In this document: positions 10,580 to 21,930 of the stretch, one piece after another
Layout: each line of letters begins with the position of its first letter
Numbering within the stretch: position 1 is the first letter of the stretch
Assembly (NCBI GenBank): GCA_032718865.1
Contig: JALUTQ010000038.1
Coordinates: 682,001 to 746,000, forward strand
Direction: 5' to 3'
Length of the DNA: 64,000 nucleotides
Origin: Tilletia caries
Taxonomy: Eukaryota; Basidiomycota; Exobasidiomycetes; Tilletiales; Tilletiaceae
Position numbers and translations under genes: made by a program
The notes under the pieces: generated by a model
What the model was told of the DNA's origin: nothing
Database searches by the model: none
What the model saw: only the letters and a program-made list of their open reading frames with translations

Positions 10580-11440
10580 CACACTGTGCGGTGCGAGCTG
10601 CAGAGATTGTTGTGAACATTCTACCACTATACTAAAAGGTGAGACCAGTCTCGACTCAAGTGTCATGGATGATGCATATATCCAACAGTTGTGTGGCGAG
10701 AGCGCGTTCGAGTGCTGGTGACTCGAGTAAGTCACAGCCACGTCAAGTCGCATAGTCACCATTAAGACATCTATGCGTCAGAACCCAGTCACTCCTCTTG
10801 GCACAACTTAATTACAAACAGAGTCATCGGGACATTGATGACTTATGGAGAGACTGAGGGAACGGAAGTCAAGAAGAAGCAAAAGGGAAAGGGGAGTCGA
10901 GAGAGTCAAAGTGGCAGACAGAGAGTGAGAGGGGATGAAGCGGTGAAGTGGTGATTGCGCCATACGGCTACCGTGCGGGTGGTGCACGGGAGACGGAGTC
11001 AGAGATAGGGGCAAGTCAGTGAAAGAAGATGAAAATTACGCCCTGCAGGTTACGTGCGGGTGGTAGTAGTAGGAAGAAAGAGTAAGCGGGAAACTGGAAG
11101 AGTGAGTAGTGAGTGTCAGAAAGATCTCAGCCGTGAAATTGACGCGGCGTGAAGACGCATTTCCACGATGAACGAGCCTGAAGCCGCATCTTCGCATCAG
11201 AGATGCAAACGCACGCAGGAATTAGTCACTGTAGACTGCTTTAATCTGAAGCAACGGTGAAAAGGGAGACGCATGATCAGTGATGAGAGGAACTTGTCTT
11301 TTGATCTGACCGAGATCTGCCGCAGCTTCACTGACTACTCAAATCCATAGCTCTACTAATCTGCTCACATCCATCGTCCCATGGCTCATGGACAGCCGGG
11401 GCCTGAGCAAGTGATCGACTGGGCGGCAGAACACGACCAA
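10580..11440. other. No gene recognised
   Basis: Purine-rich sequence with GAGAGTGAGAGG-like runs (10840-11110) and no long frame with family motifs. A pair of similar GGTTACGTGCGGGTGG/GGCTACCGTGCGGGTGG segments near 10965 and 11046 suggests a small local duplication. Confidence 0.4.
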
Positions 11441-11451
11441 ACCAGGATGCA

Positions 11452-11634
11452 TTGAAGTGTAGTACCTGCAATTCAAAAGACTGGATGATCAATGTGTGTA
11501 TGACTATAATAGCAGAGGGGCATGTAGTCTACTCACCCACATATCACGGCTCACGCTGTGCTCAGTGCGAGCATGAAGAGGTCTTTCGAAGACCGAAGTA
11601 CAAAGCACTGCGGTCTGTGATCAAAGAGTGGTAG
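11452..11634 (+). other. Short Cys-rich, zinc-ribbon-like ORF
   Basis: A 60-codon frame without an ATG start contains two CX2C pairs (CSTC and CAQC) about 30 residues apart, the spacing of a small zinc ribbon, and ends in a basic tail. It could be an exon or a transposase fragment. No neighbour supports a function. Confidence 0.25.
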
Positions 11635-12103
11635 GTCTGGAGGCTGGGAGAGGGGCATTGGTGAGTGTTAGCATTACAGTGAGCAAGGCTGGTGCAATAG
11701 TAAGTGGCAGCACTGCGATTAGAAAGTGTCAGCGTTCTCTGCCCTGCTCTTCTGTGACTAAGAACATATAGGAAGGGAAAAGTGTGTCACCCATCAGCTC
11801 GTTAGGAGGTCCCAGCCGCGTAACCACTTCCAACGCTATCCTGGCCGTGCCGACGGTCAAGCTGAGTGCCTGTTTGTGGTGACCGCCAGATAGGGGTTTT
11901 CTTCCTCACCCGATGACTAATCAGTCCCAAAGGGTCATCATGCGATTTCTATATATTTATAACTTATAGTGATAACTTGAATATACTTCGGGCGGCGAAG
12001 CCGTCTAGAATAAATAGTAGCTATAACTATTTCAAATCGGCGCGGAGTAACTAATGGTTGAATAGTTATAAAGAATCGCATTTGTCTGAGATAGCCACTG
12101 GAT

Positions 12104-13673
12104 CAGTGATCATTATGATGCATATATGACAATTTTTTGGGCGATGTCATATATCTGCATTATGACAATCTAGTTTTGGGAAGGCGATGTCATATATATG
12201 CATTATGCAAATGTCATTTTTCTGTCATATGAAGTCATAAAATTGTCATATTTCTGTCATATTACGTAAGCAAACTTTCCGCCTCTGAGTTGACCGTAAT
12301 ATCGCGTGGCGAAGCGCGTCTCGCCATGTGGTGAACCGCGAAGCGCGTCAAGCCGCGTCGCCGCGTTCCCTCTTTCAGGTTGGCGCAGTTTTCACCTCAT
12401 ATCCAGCCATCCAGAATAAGGATCTTCCCGGAGTAGATCCCCGGAGCCCGGACTCCGGGGCGGCGCTCCGCTCAGCTCCGTCTGAGATCTGGCCAGCTCC
12501 GCGCTCCGCAAAATTTCTGGTGATCAGCTGGCGAGCACTCCGTGCTCCGTCGAAGTCGCGGTTGCGCGCAAGAATCTACTCCGTGCTCCGTATATTTTTC
12601 ACAGGCGGACTCCGTGCTCCGCAAAATAGCTCCGCGGACTCCGGGGTACTCCGGGGTGTCATGAAATGAGTCCAACATGGGCTCAGGAGAAGGTCAAATC
12701 TCATCGAAACAGTTCAATCGCAGCTTTAGAAGCCTATATCATTCCTTTCCAAGGGTTTACTGCCCCCAAAAAGCTGAAATACGCAGTGTTTCGACCTGAT
12801 TCGGCCGAGAAATCCCTCAAAACCCGGTCACGTGACTCAGTTTTGGCCATCACGTGACTCACTTTGCCATCCCCGGAGCTCCGTCGGACTCCGGGGTCTA
12901 CTCCGTACTCCGGTGCTTTTTTGACAATGCAAGCAAACTCACTCCGTGCTCCGGGGTGTGGCAGCCATACCTTCGCGGAGTAGCTCCGCAAATCTAAAGC
13001 TAGTAAAAAATGCTCAAATCTCGCTCCGTGCTCCGTACCCGTGCAGAGCGTCCCCCGGAGTCCGCGGAGCTCCGGGAAATGCTACTCCGGGGCCTACTCC
13101 GGGAAGATCCTTAATCCAGAACAGGCGCGTGAAGCTTGCTGCGGAACATGTAACATGTTGGGAGCCATTTTGAGCTCCGGAGCGTTTTTTTGTATCGGGA
13201 GAAGGGGCAGGGCCCAGGGGGATGCTGGAGACACGGAAGATGCCAAAACGCTTAATTTTTATTCTGAAAATGCCAGGCACTCGGCGCCTGAGCGGTGAGC
13301 CTGACCAGAATTTAGAGCTCAGGTCATATAAAATGTCAGATTTGCCAAGAATATGACATGATTATGCACGACCATATGACAGAATTATGCATCTTTTCGG
13401 CTCGGCTGTGGACGTTTTGTCAGAATACTGTCATACATAAGGCATATGTTCTGCATTGTCATATGACAGAATATGACAGAATGTAGGGTGGGAAAATTAT
13501 GTCATATTTCTGTCATAAAGCTGTCATATGACAGCCACGGGAGGCATTATGGCCATAAATATGACAATGAGACTTTGTCATAAACCTGTCATATGACTAT
13601 GACAATTTTTTTGTCATAATTCTGTCATATGCATAATATGACTTCATTGTATGACAAAAGGTGATGATCACTG
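12104..13673. mobile_element. hAT-type MITE family A, copy 1 (TGTCATATGACA words)
   Basis: Begins CAGTGATCAT and ends ATGATCACTG, flanked by the 8-bp duplication CACTGGAT (12096-12103 and 13674-13681). Family P copy 2 shows the same site without the insert (ACCAGATAG near 55822). The element is packed with TGTCATATGACA words, carries a nested family-B element (12417-13113) and is about 865 bp without it. An 8-bp duplication with CAGTG ends is the hAT pattern. Confidence 0.85.
12417..13113. mobile_element. hAT-type MITE family B, copy 1 (CTCCG words), nested
   Basis: 697 bp, starts TAAGGATCTTCCC and ends GGGAAGATCCTTA, flanked by the 8-bp duplication ATCCAGAA (12409-12416, 13114-13121). The second family-A copy has the uninterrupted site (about 28489-28505), which proves insertion. 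The interior is full of CTCCGTGCTCCG/CTCCGGGG words and a pair of CACGTGAC sites. Confidence 0.88.
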
Positions 13674-14149
13674 CACTGGATAGTCACGATGTAGTAGCTC
13701 TAGCTACTCATAGTCACATATAGTCACTATCTCAGTTACTCATAGCCACATATAGTGATTATTTCACCCAAATGGGAATTTTTTGTGTTGGATAGGGGCT
13801 GGCTGACACAGCTGCTGGATAATTACTATGTAGTTGCTCCAGTCACTCCTAGCCACATATAGGGACTATCTCGATCTCACTTTGTGCTGAACTAGTCACA
13901 GGTAGCTACTGGAAGTGACTATAGTGGCTATTTCAGCGAAAAGCCAACAAAAATTTCGCATGGTTGAAATAGCAGCTCTATATTAGCTATATCTCACTTG
14001 ACTACACTATTTCCCGCCGAGGTGACCATTCACTATAACTTGACTATACTATTTCGCAAAAAAGTGATAACTCTAGTAGCTTGCCGAGCCTTGATTAGGC
14101 AATACATTATTGTTCACCTCGCCCCTAGTCCCTACTGCCCCCAAGCCTC

Positions 14150-16045
14150 AAGATGTTGTCGGATCATCCTCTTACTGAGTTGACACTCAGGTTTCAGTGC
14201 CGCTAGCACCTTTAGGACCCTCGACGAGTTTAAGGACGCGGTGCGCCTATACGCCCTACAGCAAAACTTTGCCTGTAAATGGGAGGCATCCAAGTCGAGC
14301 TGGGTTATCGCCGTATGCACAAACAAAAAGGAGTGCGGTTTTCGAGCTCGGGCGCACCTGGACGCTGCGGACAGCGGAAAGGTTGTGGTCTCTACTTTCA
14401 AGAAAGGGCATGTTTATGCTGGAATTGCCACGGTAAAGCGGCGGTCTTTTGCTGACCACTCTTTCCTGCTGCGTCTGGTGATTTTGCTCTTAAACGTTCA
14501 AACCTTGTGCGCCGAGTGTGTAGCTGGAGCTACTAGTGCCCCTCAGGCCTCAGCAGTAGTGTGGCTATTCATCGTATAGTGGCCAATGGGACTTGGAACT
14601 AATGAATGATGGTTATTTCACTATGCAGATCCGAGACTGCATGGTCGTCGACTACAGCACAACTGGATGCCCAGATTGCCGCCCAAATGAAGCAGAGCTA
14701 CGGGATCGATCTTGCTTTGTCAGCGGTCAACAAGGCACGAAATTCAATCATTGGTTCCGATTCACAGCTGCAGGAGAGCGAGTTCCGACGGATCGAATGC
14801 GTGCTGCAGATCAGAGCGCAACGACGGGTCACCAGTCCGAGGGTGGTAAAATCCGCAGCACCTTTGTTCTTCGGGGGCTTCCAAGCGAGCGTTGTAGCAT
14901 CACAAGCCCTTCATCGCTGTCGACGGAGCTTTCACAAAGATTTCATTCAACATCATCATTCTGCTGGCGGCTACAATGGACGTAGATAGCAACCTTGTGA
15001 TTCTGGCTTGGGCACTTGTACCTACCGAGTCTCAGGCTACGTGGGAGTGGTCTCTCCAGCTGCTGCTGTAGGCGTTCCCCACGGTCAGCCCAACCCATAC
15101 AACAATTATTTCCAACCGCCAGAAGAAGAAGAGTGCGCTAGCAGCAATCAAATCAGTACTGCCCACTGCTGCTGGCACCTCGCCGAAGACGTCAAGAAAC
15201 ACCACGGCTCGGAGGCTGGGCGCATCTTTTGGCATCCATTCTATGCGGAGACCAAATCCATATTCGATAAGGTTGTGCAGACTCTGTCCCAAACAAACAA
15301 GGGCGCCTCAATCTATCTGGGCGACGGCGCGGTTCCCCACAAGTACTGTGCAAGCTATGCCTTCCCTGGCCGACGCTTCACCCACGTGACCTCAAACCTG
15401 AGCGAGATCTCGAACTGCGCCCTGCGACGACAAAGGATTTAACCCGAATGGCCCGCGTTGCAGCTGATGGAGGCAATGTACGAGTACGAGATGCAACACT
15501 TCCACGACCGCGCTAAGTCTGCGGACTTGTGGAAGCAGACGCTTGCCCCGCAGCCACACGGCATGCTCTTAGCGGCTCTGGAACAGAGCCGCAGGTTGAA
15601 GTGCGTCACGGCCAGTGAGCTTTCGGGTCCAGTCCGAGACAACAATAAGAAAAAATTTACGGTCAAGCTCGCAGCCGATCCCAAGATGCAGCTCAGATCG
15701 TGCACATGCGGCGTCTCCGACCTGATGCTGTTCCCATGCCCACATGTCTGCTACTTGGCAACCGCCCTCAAGCAACCTCCTCCCGCCAGATGTGAGCACG
15801 AAGCGGTGACGACCACAGAAAAAAAGGATGGAGGCTGGTCAAAGAAGCAAGGGTAAGAATAAGGCACTGGAGGATGTAGCGGAAGATGGTTCAGCTGCAG
15901 CCTGCAGGACTTCCAGCTCACTGTTATTTCGTTTTGCCACACGTGCGGAGAGCCTGACCACACCACAAAGTACTTCCGTGCGGCCTACGAAACGTAGGTG
16001 TCCCCAGCCTCCGATAAATCAATCAAAACCCATGCACCAGTCTTT
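14150..16045 (+). pseudogene. Mutator-like (MULE) transposase relic
   Basis: Pieces in changing frames follow MULE domain order. First is a MuDR-type N-terminal domain (about 14205-14460: LDEFKDAVRLYA, GKVVVSTFKKGHVY). Then a helical linker (14606-14860). Then the DDE core start FIAVDGAFTK (about 14908) with a further core piece at 15160-15440 (FPGRRFTHVTSN). Then a SWIM zinc finger CTCGVSDLMLFPCPH (from 15701). Finally a C-terminal zinc knuckle CHTCGEPDHTTKYF (about 15935) in which the last Cys is Phe. Several frameshifts and stops separate the pieces. No matching terminal inverted repeats were found; the sequence just upstream belongs to MITE family P. Confidence 0.78.
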
Positions 16046-16049
16046 CTGA

Positions 16050-16800
16050 TATATACATGTGTGATCAATTCATGGTGATGAGGTGAGTGAGGAAGGTCAC
16101 GAACGATTTACTCCTGTTGATCCATACACGTTGAGATTTTTGGTATTTTATTTCGTCTATCTCCTCTTCACCGAACCAGCTTGTTCCAACATGATTTATC
16201 ATATGAAATTGATTTCTGTCAGATTATGTAGATGATGAGCTGGTAGATGGGATGGTAAAGTGTCTACAGGCGAGAGGGGGGAGCTTTTTGGGACAAGATT
16301 GACCGTCGGGAACCTTGGCGGTCATCACATTCTGTAAAACTTCGTAGCGGGCTGCATCTACCGTGGAAGCAATATCACTACAAAAACATCGCAAGTTAGG
16401 CGAACGTCCGCTTTGTTCTACGTTAGCCCAAGGACTGGTCCGTTCACCCATGTTTTTTTTTGCTCCGTATGCCCAGCGTATTTACTACTTAACGCCCTCT
16501 AGAAAAGGTCCGTTCCCCCGCTTTCAAAACAAAAAGTCTTGCTTAAAATCTAATCTCCAAGAACGGTAATGATTACAAACGTTGTCGCCCGTGCCTAACC
16601 CGCTTGCCCGTCTTGCTTGACCTTTACAAATTTCCAGCTGCGAGAATACAAAATGAGGCAATGAGTCTGTACTAAGCACGGACAGCGCCATTCCTCTTCC
16701 GTTCTGAGCGTTTTTGGCCGATCCACTTGCTAACGGACCAGTGCTCTGGACGTTTGTATATTTGGCAAGAACATCTAGGTGGGCAAAATGTGGAAGAATG
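16050..16800. other. No gene recognised
   Basis: Low-complexity AT-rich start, then a minus-strand frame at 16224-16451 of unknown nature. Short segments resemble intron boundaries on the minus strand, which fits the AAA+ fragment next door, but I cannot connect exons. Confidence 0.3.
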
Positions 16801-16809
16801 GAGAGAACT

Positions 16810-17010
16810 CACAGGTTGGTGGTTGTGACCAGGGCGACGTGATGTCCTCGGACGTTGTCAAATTCGGTGAGGAGTTGGGCGAGGACGGATGGTTTCTTGT
16901 CGCCAGCAGACGATTCACGGGGAGGGGAAGACGCAGTCGAGCTCTTCGACGATGATGATCGAGGGGGCGGACTTCTGCAGCCCCTCAAGGACTACGGTGA
17001 GTGCTCCCTC
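16810..17010 (-). pseudogene. AAA+ ATPase fragment
   Basis: On the minus strand an acceptor-like CCGTAG at about 17002 is followed by a Walker-B-like segment (SAPSIIIVEELDCV). After a one-base frame change in a C run comes SVLAQLLTEF...VALVTTTNL, ending at a GTGAGT donor near 16813. The spacing and the QLLTEFD...VTTTN pattern fit the Walker B to sensor-1 region of an AAA+ ATPase, although the usual DE pair reads EE. No P-loop was found upstream, so only a fragment is present. The particular AAA family cannot be named. Confidence 0.45.
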
Positions 17011-17740
17011 CGATCCCTGTCTCTTCCCGCAGCCTGCAGGTCTCTTACTACCCATCCTTCCTACAGACCGCATCTTCGCTTCTCTTCTCCAATCTGAAGC
17101 GCGCATCCAACCACGGTCAGCAGTCACATCACTGCACGCTCGCTACACACCTTTCGTGGACGGCTGACAATGCTCGTCTTCTACACCATTACAGAACGGT
17201 CTGCGCTTGGCGAGTCCTGTGCCGACCCGTGACTCGTGAGTACTATGTCCATTTCTCGCCAATCACACAGATGGCTGACTGGACTAGCTCTTGCTCTCCC
17301 TGTACTCTCATGTTTCAGTACTCGCGTGGAACACGTCCACTGCATGCCATGTGTTGAGTCTGCGGTGATGTTTGAGAACCGTGGCCTCTTTTGAATGCAG
17401 AACAACATCGTTTGGACAGCGTGTGGGAAGCGTGTGAAGAGCGTACAAAAGGGCGTGTGAACAGAAGCGTGTGAGGAGCATCAGAGGAGTGTTCTGTGAT
17501 CTGGTTGTCCACAGCGTATCGACAGCGTGTGGACGCCAGCTTCCAGAGGTCGCAAGCGCTGTCGAGACGCCACCGAAACGCTGCTGAAACGCCGAACCAT
17601 GGAGTCTAACACGACACTGAATCTGTAGAGAGAAAAGGGAGAATGAGCAGTGTAATAGGTGATAGATTCGAGAGCAATTGCACTCACTTCTCAGAGATAC
17701 CACAGAACTTGCTGTTAGCGTCCGGGAGGAATATATGGAA

Positions 17741-19132
17741 CAGGGCTCGGCTCCGACTATAGTCGCACGTTTTTATGGCATAGTCATAGTCGTTTTTGAA
17801 AATCCGAAATAGTCATAGTCAAAAATCTGTAAGGATGAGCCCGGAGCGCCCCGGAGTGCTCCGTACTCCCGGGTCCATACTCCGGGGCGCTCCGCTGACT
17901 TTCTGTGGTGCTCCGTGCTCCGTCTCTTTTCAAAGTAACACCAGCATCTTACTCCGTACTCCGTCACGATAAGGAGCACCAGAGAAAACTTACTCCGTGC
18001 TCCGTCAAATGATGAAGTGTTTCAGAAAGTCTACTCCGTACTCCGTAGCTACGGAGCCCGGATAATCCGGGGGAGCTCCGTACTCCGGGAGATGATCTCA
18101 CAAATCCCAAAATATGGTATAATTTTAGAAATCTGTATGCTCGTGATCAAGCTTGTAGCAGCTGTGCTTAAGAGGACAGTCTGAGAGCGCTTGAACAGCT
18201 GTTTTGGTCAGATTTAGACTGCGAGATGAGATTTGTGAAAATAAATTTTGGAAATTTACTCCAAAATACCCATGTTTATAGCAAAATACCTTCCTTATGA
18301 GAAAAAAGTGGAGGCCCCGGAGCGCCCCGGACTCCGGGGGTAACTCCGTACTCCGTCACATTTCGCAGGTATTTACTCCGTACTCCGGGGAATTTTCTAC
18401 AATGCTCAAAAGTCAGCTCCGCACTCCGGCAACGGTGAGGTAAACTCCCGATTCTCACTCCGTACTCCCGGCTCCCCCGGAGTGCGGCCCCGGATAACCG
18501 GGGCGCTTCTGCAAAGCCGCTCCGGGGCTTACTCCGTGCTCATCCTTAAAAATCTGAATATAGTGCCATAGTCGACTATAGTCGCAGGCTTTTGCGCAGC
18601 CAAATTTTGCACTGTAGTGTGACTATAGCCAAAATGGTAACGCCAGTGCATCACTATAGTCGGACTTTGGGAGAAAAATTTTCGCACTATAGTTGCACGC
18701 CAAATTTCAGACTATCAATAATTATAGTGTAGGTCGCCTTTAATAGTCTAAAATTGGATATAGTCAGGCTATGGTTTGACTATCCAACAATAATAGTCGC
18801 ACTATGACTGGCTATAGTGTTTCATGGGCAATAGATGTCATAGTCTGACTATAGCGGTGGCGGTCGGGCGGCAGGCCTGCGGCTATAGTCGCAACTCCAA
18901 GCTATAGTCAGACCATAACATACTATAGTCGAACTATAGTGGCATTGCCTGCTGCGACTATAGCCCTGACGTCCAGCTATTGTCCGACTATAGTTGCACA
19001 ATCAATTTTAGACCAGGTTTTTAACGAATATGGCGACTATTGTCTTACATTTTCCGGAGCATAGTCATAGTCATAGTCGCATGAGGCTATAGTCGTAATC
19101 GTCGTAAAATCCCATAGTCGTGCCGAGCCCTG
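17741..19132. mobile_element. MITE family G, copy 1 (GACTATAGTC words)
   Basis: Starts CAGGGCTCGGC and ends GCCGAGCCCTG, a perfect 11-bp terminal inverted repeat. The interior is almost entirely GACTATAGTC/ACTATAGTCG words. It carries nested family-B copy 2 (17830-18548) and is about 665 bp without it. I could not find a matching 8-bp target duplication at the outer ends. Confidence 0.82.
17830..18548. mobile_element. hAT-type MITE family B, copy 2 (CTCCG words), nested in G
   Basis: 719 bp, TAAGGATGAGC...GCTCATCCTTA, flanked by the perfect 8-bp duplication AAAATCTG (17822-17829 and 18549-18556). CTCCGTACTCCG words fill both flanks; a roughly 170-bp AT-rich core (18090-18300) is conserved in copies at 26693, 43498 and 53290. 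Confidence 0.92.
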
Positions 19133-21386
19133 GCCGTACCGAAGACGTTGGAAGCGGAGGACTCATAGCAGCTTTGAACGATCGCAGGACTCGCTCCTCT
19201 TCCGGTAGCTCCCTGATCTGAGAAACAGCGTTGATTGAGGACTAGACCGTCCTGAGCTCTTCCTTGGCCGAACGCAGAGCGCTCTCGAGGTTCCTGTACT
19301 GTGGCCACATCACATATGGACCAAGTGAGCATCGTGCTCTCGAAGGCGTCGGCGCGAGACGGAGCGGTGTTGCTGGCTAAGTGAGCGAGACGGGCAAGCA
19401 CCACTCCTGTCATTACAGACAATAGGAATACACGGCAAAGAGAGTCCGGCTGGCTTCCTTACTTGTCCCTTCCTGGGTACAGAACTGGGACGAGAATGAG
19501 TGATGCCTGAGGATCACGTTCCTTGACGTCCGGAGGCAGACTTGCGTATTCGTCTGGGTCCTGGAAGTTACAGAGGCGGGGAACACCGACGTCAGAAAGG
19601 AAACCACAGCTGCAAATCCCAGAGAGACGGTCCACATGTAAGCAAAGAATCGGAAGAAGCCGTGCTGGATACAACTCACCTTGGAAGGCCTTGTTCGTGA
19701 GCAAGGCCTGCTGCCAGCATGGACGAGGTCAACTGCGAGCAGGAAACGACTACAAGAGGCTTGATGATCCTTAAGTACCACCCTAGAAAGTCGAGAAAGG
19801 CCGCGCAAACAGTGTGCTTTGGCCACGGGATGAGATGTAGAAAGGGAAGTGGGAACATGGACGTCAACTGTCATATCGGTCCCGGCTCTGGACTCAAACG
19901 TAGCGAGGCCTTGTTCCCACTACTGAAGCAGCTTCAGAACCGGAAAGAGGAGATGGCCGGCGCAAAAATCTTCTTCTTGAATGCAGAAGCGGGGCTCCAA
20001 GAAGTCCTTCAGGGTAATGTCTTTGCCGATGACGGCCAGCAAGACGTTCCCATCCACGGTCGAGGGCGTGGCTTGTCGAAGCATGACGCTCTTGAGGTCG
20101 GGCGCAGGTGAGATTCTTGACGTTCCCGTGAACACCTGATGCTCCACCATCGGGGCTCCACCATGAAGTCGGAAATATCACTGAAGAGCTCGGCGAGCTT
20201 GACTTGTTGGTCCGTGGGAGCACTTCGAAACTCAAGTAAAGTGCTAGAGAGCACTCGGCAGTCAAGGGACTCGTACAGGGCTTGATCTTCTGCCCTGGGC
20301 TCCCATGCCGCCAAAAAGCCGCCCGCTTGACGATTCAAGAGGCTCTCCAGCCCAAACAGGGCAATCAGCAAGCGCTTCCTTTCGTCCGCCAGCATCTAGA
20401 CAGCACTCCAATGGAACAGTTGTTAGTAAGCAGTGCTGGTCTGGAGAGAGAGTCAGGAACTATGAATGTACCTGTGGAACCTCGATGGCGCTGGTCAAGG
20501 GCTGCAGTCCAGCCGTCGGGAAACGTAGACAGTTGCTGCGTCGAGTACCTCTGGATGATCCGCTCCAAGGCACCGCAAAAAGTTGGACAGAACACCGCCA
20601 ACCCGCTTAAAGTCTAAGTCGAACCTGGTAAGCGCGGTAGAAGTAGGGCCAAACGTGCCGACATATCGGATGAACACGAAATCCTCTTCCGTCTTGTGCG
20701 TGTGTTCAATGAATTGAGTCCAAGTCTGAGCCTCTTCGAAGACCAAACCGGAGTCATCCCAGCTCTGAAGGACCTGCCGGAGCTGGCGAACCTGCATGGG
20801 AAACAAACGCATGTAGAAGCCGGCACTTCCGTCTGCTGCTGGGCCGTCGTCGGGGTTGGCGGCAACCATCGGGATGATCCTGCCGACATCGGCGTCCGTG
20901 ACCGTCATGGGCTGTGCCAAAAGCGCTAGCCATATAGAGCGAGCGTCTTCGGGAGTTTCTCCCGGCTCCAAAAACCGGTGTCGAGCCTGGATCCCAGCTG
21001 GATTGACTGGGACCTTAGCCTTGCGGAGGCGCACCACGAGCTTCGTCCACACCTCGACTACCATTGTAGCGGGTGTGGTAGCGGGAGGGAGGGCGGGAGG
21101 CGGACCCGGGAAGCTGAGCGCACGCTGAGTGTGCTGGAGAGCGCGGGAGCTCTGATAGCCGGTGTAACCCGGCATAGACGGGGCCCGTTGCGATGAAGAG
21201 AGAAGTTTGCTGAGCATACTGAAAGGCTTGAAGAGTGACGGTGGACTGCTGAAGCGTGAAGCCGTGAAAGTAAAGGTGAGGACTGGGGAAAGGGAAGGGA
21301 AGGATTGCCAAGTGTGAGTTGGGACTTGACAAGAACGTAGCAGAAGGTTCAGTCGTGCAGATCAAGTCCACCTCTACCACGCTTAC

Positions 21387-21484
21387 CTGGTTCGAATCCG
21401 ACTTCGAGAAGGTTGGCGATGTTCTGTCCAGCTTTCTGCGCTGCCTTGGAGCGGATATTCCAGAGGTACCCGACGCAGCAACCA
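21387..21484 (+). repeat. Inverted partial duplicate of the 20.5-kb gene
   Basis: About 98 bp here match, in the opposite orientation, the segment around 20530-20632 of the neighbouring minus-strand gene (both read TTCGA...GGTTGGCG...GCTGCCTTGGAGCGGAT...CCAGAGGTAC). The duplicate ends where a family-C MITE begins. Confidence 0.65.
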
Positions 21485-21930
21485 GTGTTGAACATTATAC
21501 TATAGTACACTGTTTTCAGGGGCACGGGTAGTATACTCCATACTACCTTTGGTCGTCGGGAGGGCGAAGGTAGTATATAGGATAAGATAGTATGGTAGTA
21601 TTTCCTATAATACTACTATACTCCAAGGCCAAAAAGATGTAGTACTATAGTATTATGATATCACTACTATAGTATGCGCAAATTTTCCATCAAACTATAG
21701 TGGTAACTAGTATTATCATAATTAAATACTTCCTCACAAACACAATTCAGGCAAAGATAACATACTATAGTAGTGCTATAGTAAAATTAGTAATGGTATA
21801 TGCATACTATAGTGCTATCATATACTATTGTAGAAGTATAGTATAATTGACAGGTAGTATAGTATACTGATGAGCATATGTATACTATGGTGCTAGTTTA
21901 TACTATCGTAGGAGTATAGTATAACCAAAT
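21482..21930. mobile_element. MITE family C, copy 2 (ATACTATAGTAT words), truncated
   Basis: Starts with CAGTGTTGAACATTATACTA, close to the CAGTGGTGCAACATACTA start of the complete copy at 30779-31435, and is filled with TACTATAGTA words. The right terminal repeat is missing. Confidence 0.65.

Larger units (their letters stand above)
11940..14093. mobile_element. MITE family P, copy 1 (ATAGTTACTAT words)
   Basis: Two segments (about 11940-12103 and 13674-14093) separated by another inserted element. Both are filled with ATAGTCACTAT/ATAGTTACTAT-type words. The right end is GCCGAGCCTTG (14083-14093). A second copy at 55626-55973 starts with CAAGGATCGGCA, giving the terminal inverted repeat CAAGGCTCGGC. 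The left end of this copy is eroded. Its net length without the insert is about 580 bp. Confidence 0.65.
17480..21217 (-). pseudogene. Unknown multi-exon gene with GIY-YIG-like motif, adjoining a MITE
   Basis: A minus-strand reading begins at the ATG at 21217 and runs to about 20495: a Pro-rich leader, then FYMRLFPMQVRQLRQVLQS and FVFIRYVGTFGPTS. The last resembles the Y-x-G motif region of GIY-YIG-like domains (tentative). An intron at 20396-20471 is convincing: GTACAT donor, TACTAAC branch site, CTAG acceptor. Further exons follow at about 20395-19890 (one frame change near 20155), 19865-19680, 19610-19465 (GTGAGT and GTAAGG donors) and 19400-19140. Coding-like sequence resumes beyond the MITE, with an intron near 17630-17690 (GTGAGT...CTACAG). 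Frame changes and a stop indicate decay. Whether the part beyond the MITE belongs to the same gene is inference. Confidence 0.5.

Noticed and set aside
12104..13673. CRISPR-like or satellite array, because of dense short repeats
   Set aside because: There are no regular repeat-spacer units. The block has defined ends, inverted termini and an 8-bp target duplication, so it is a transposable element.
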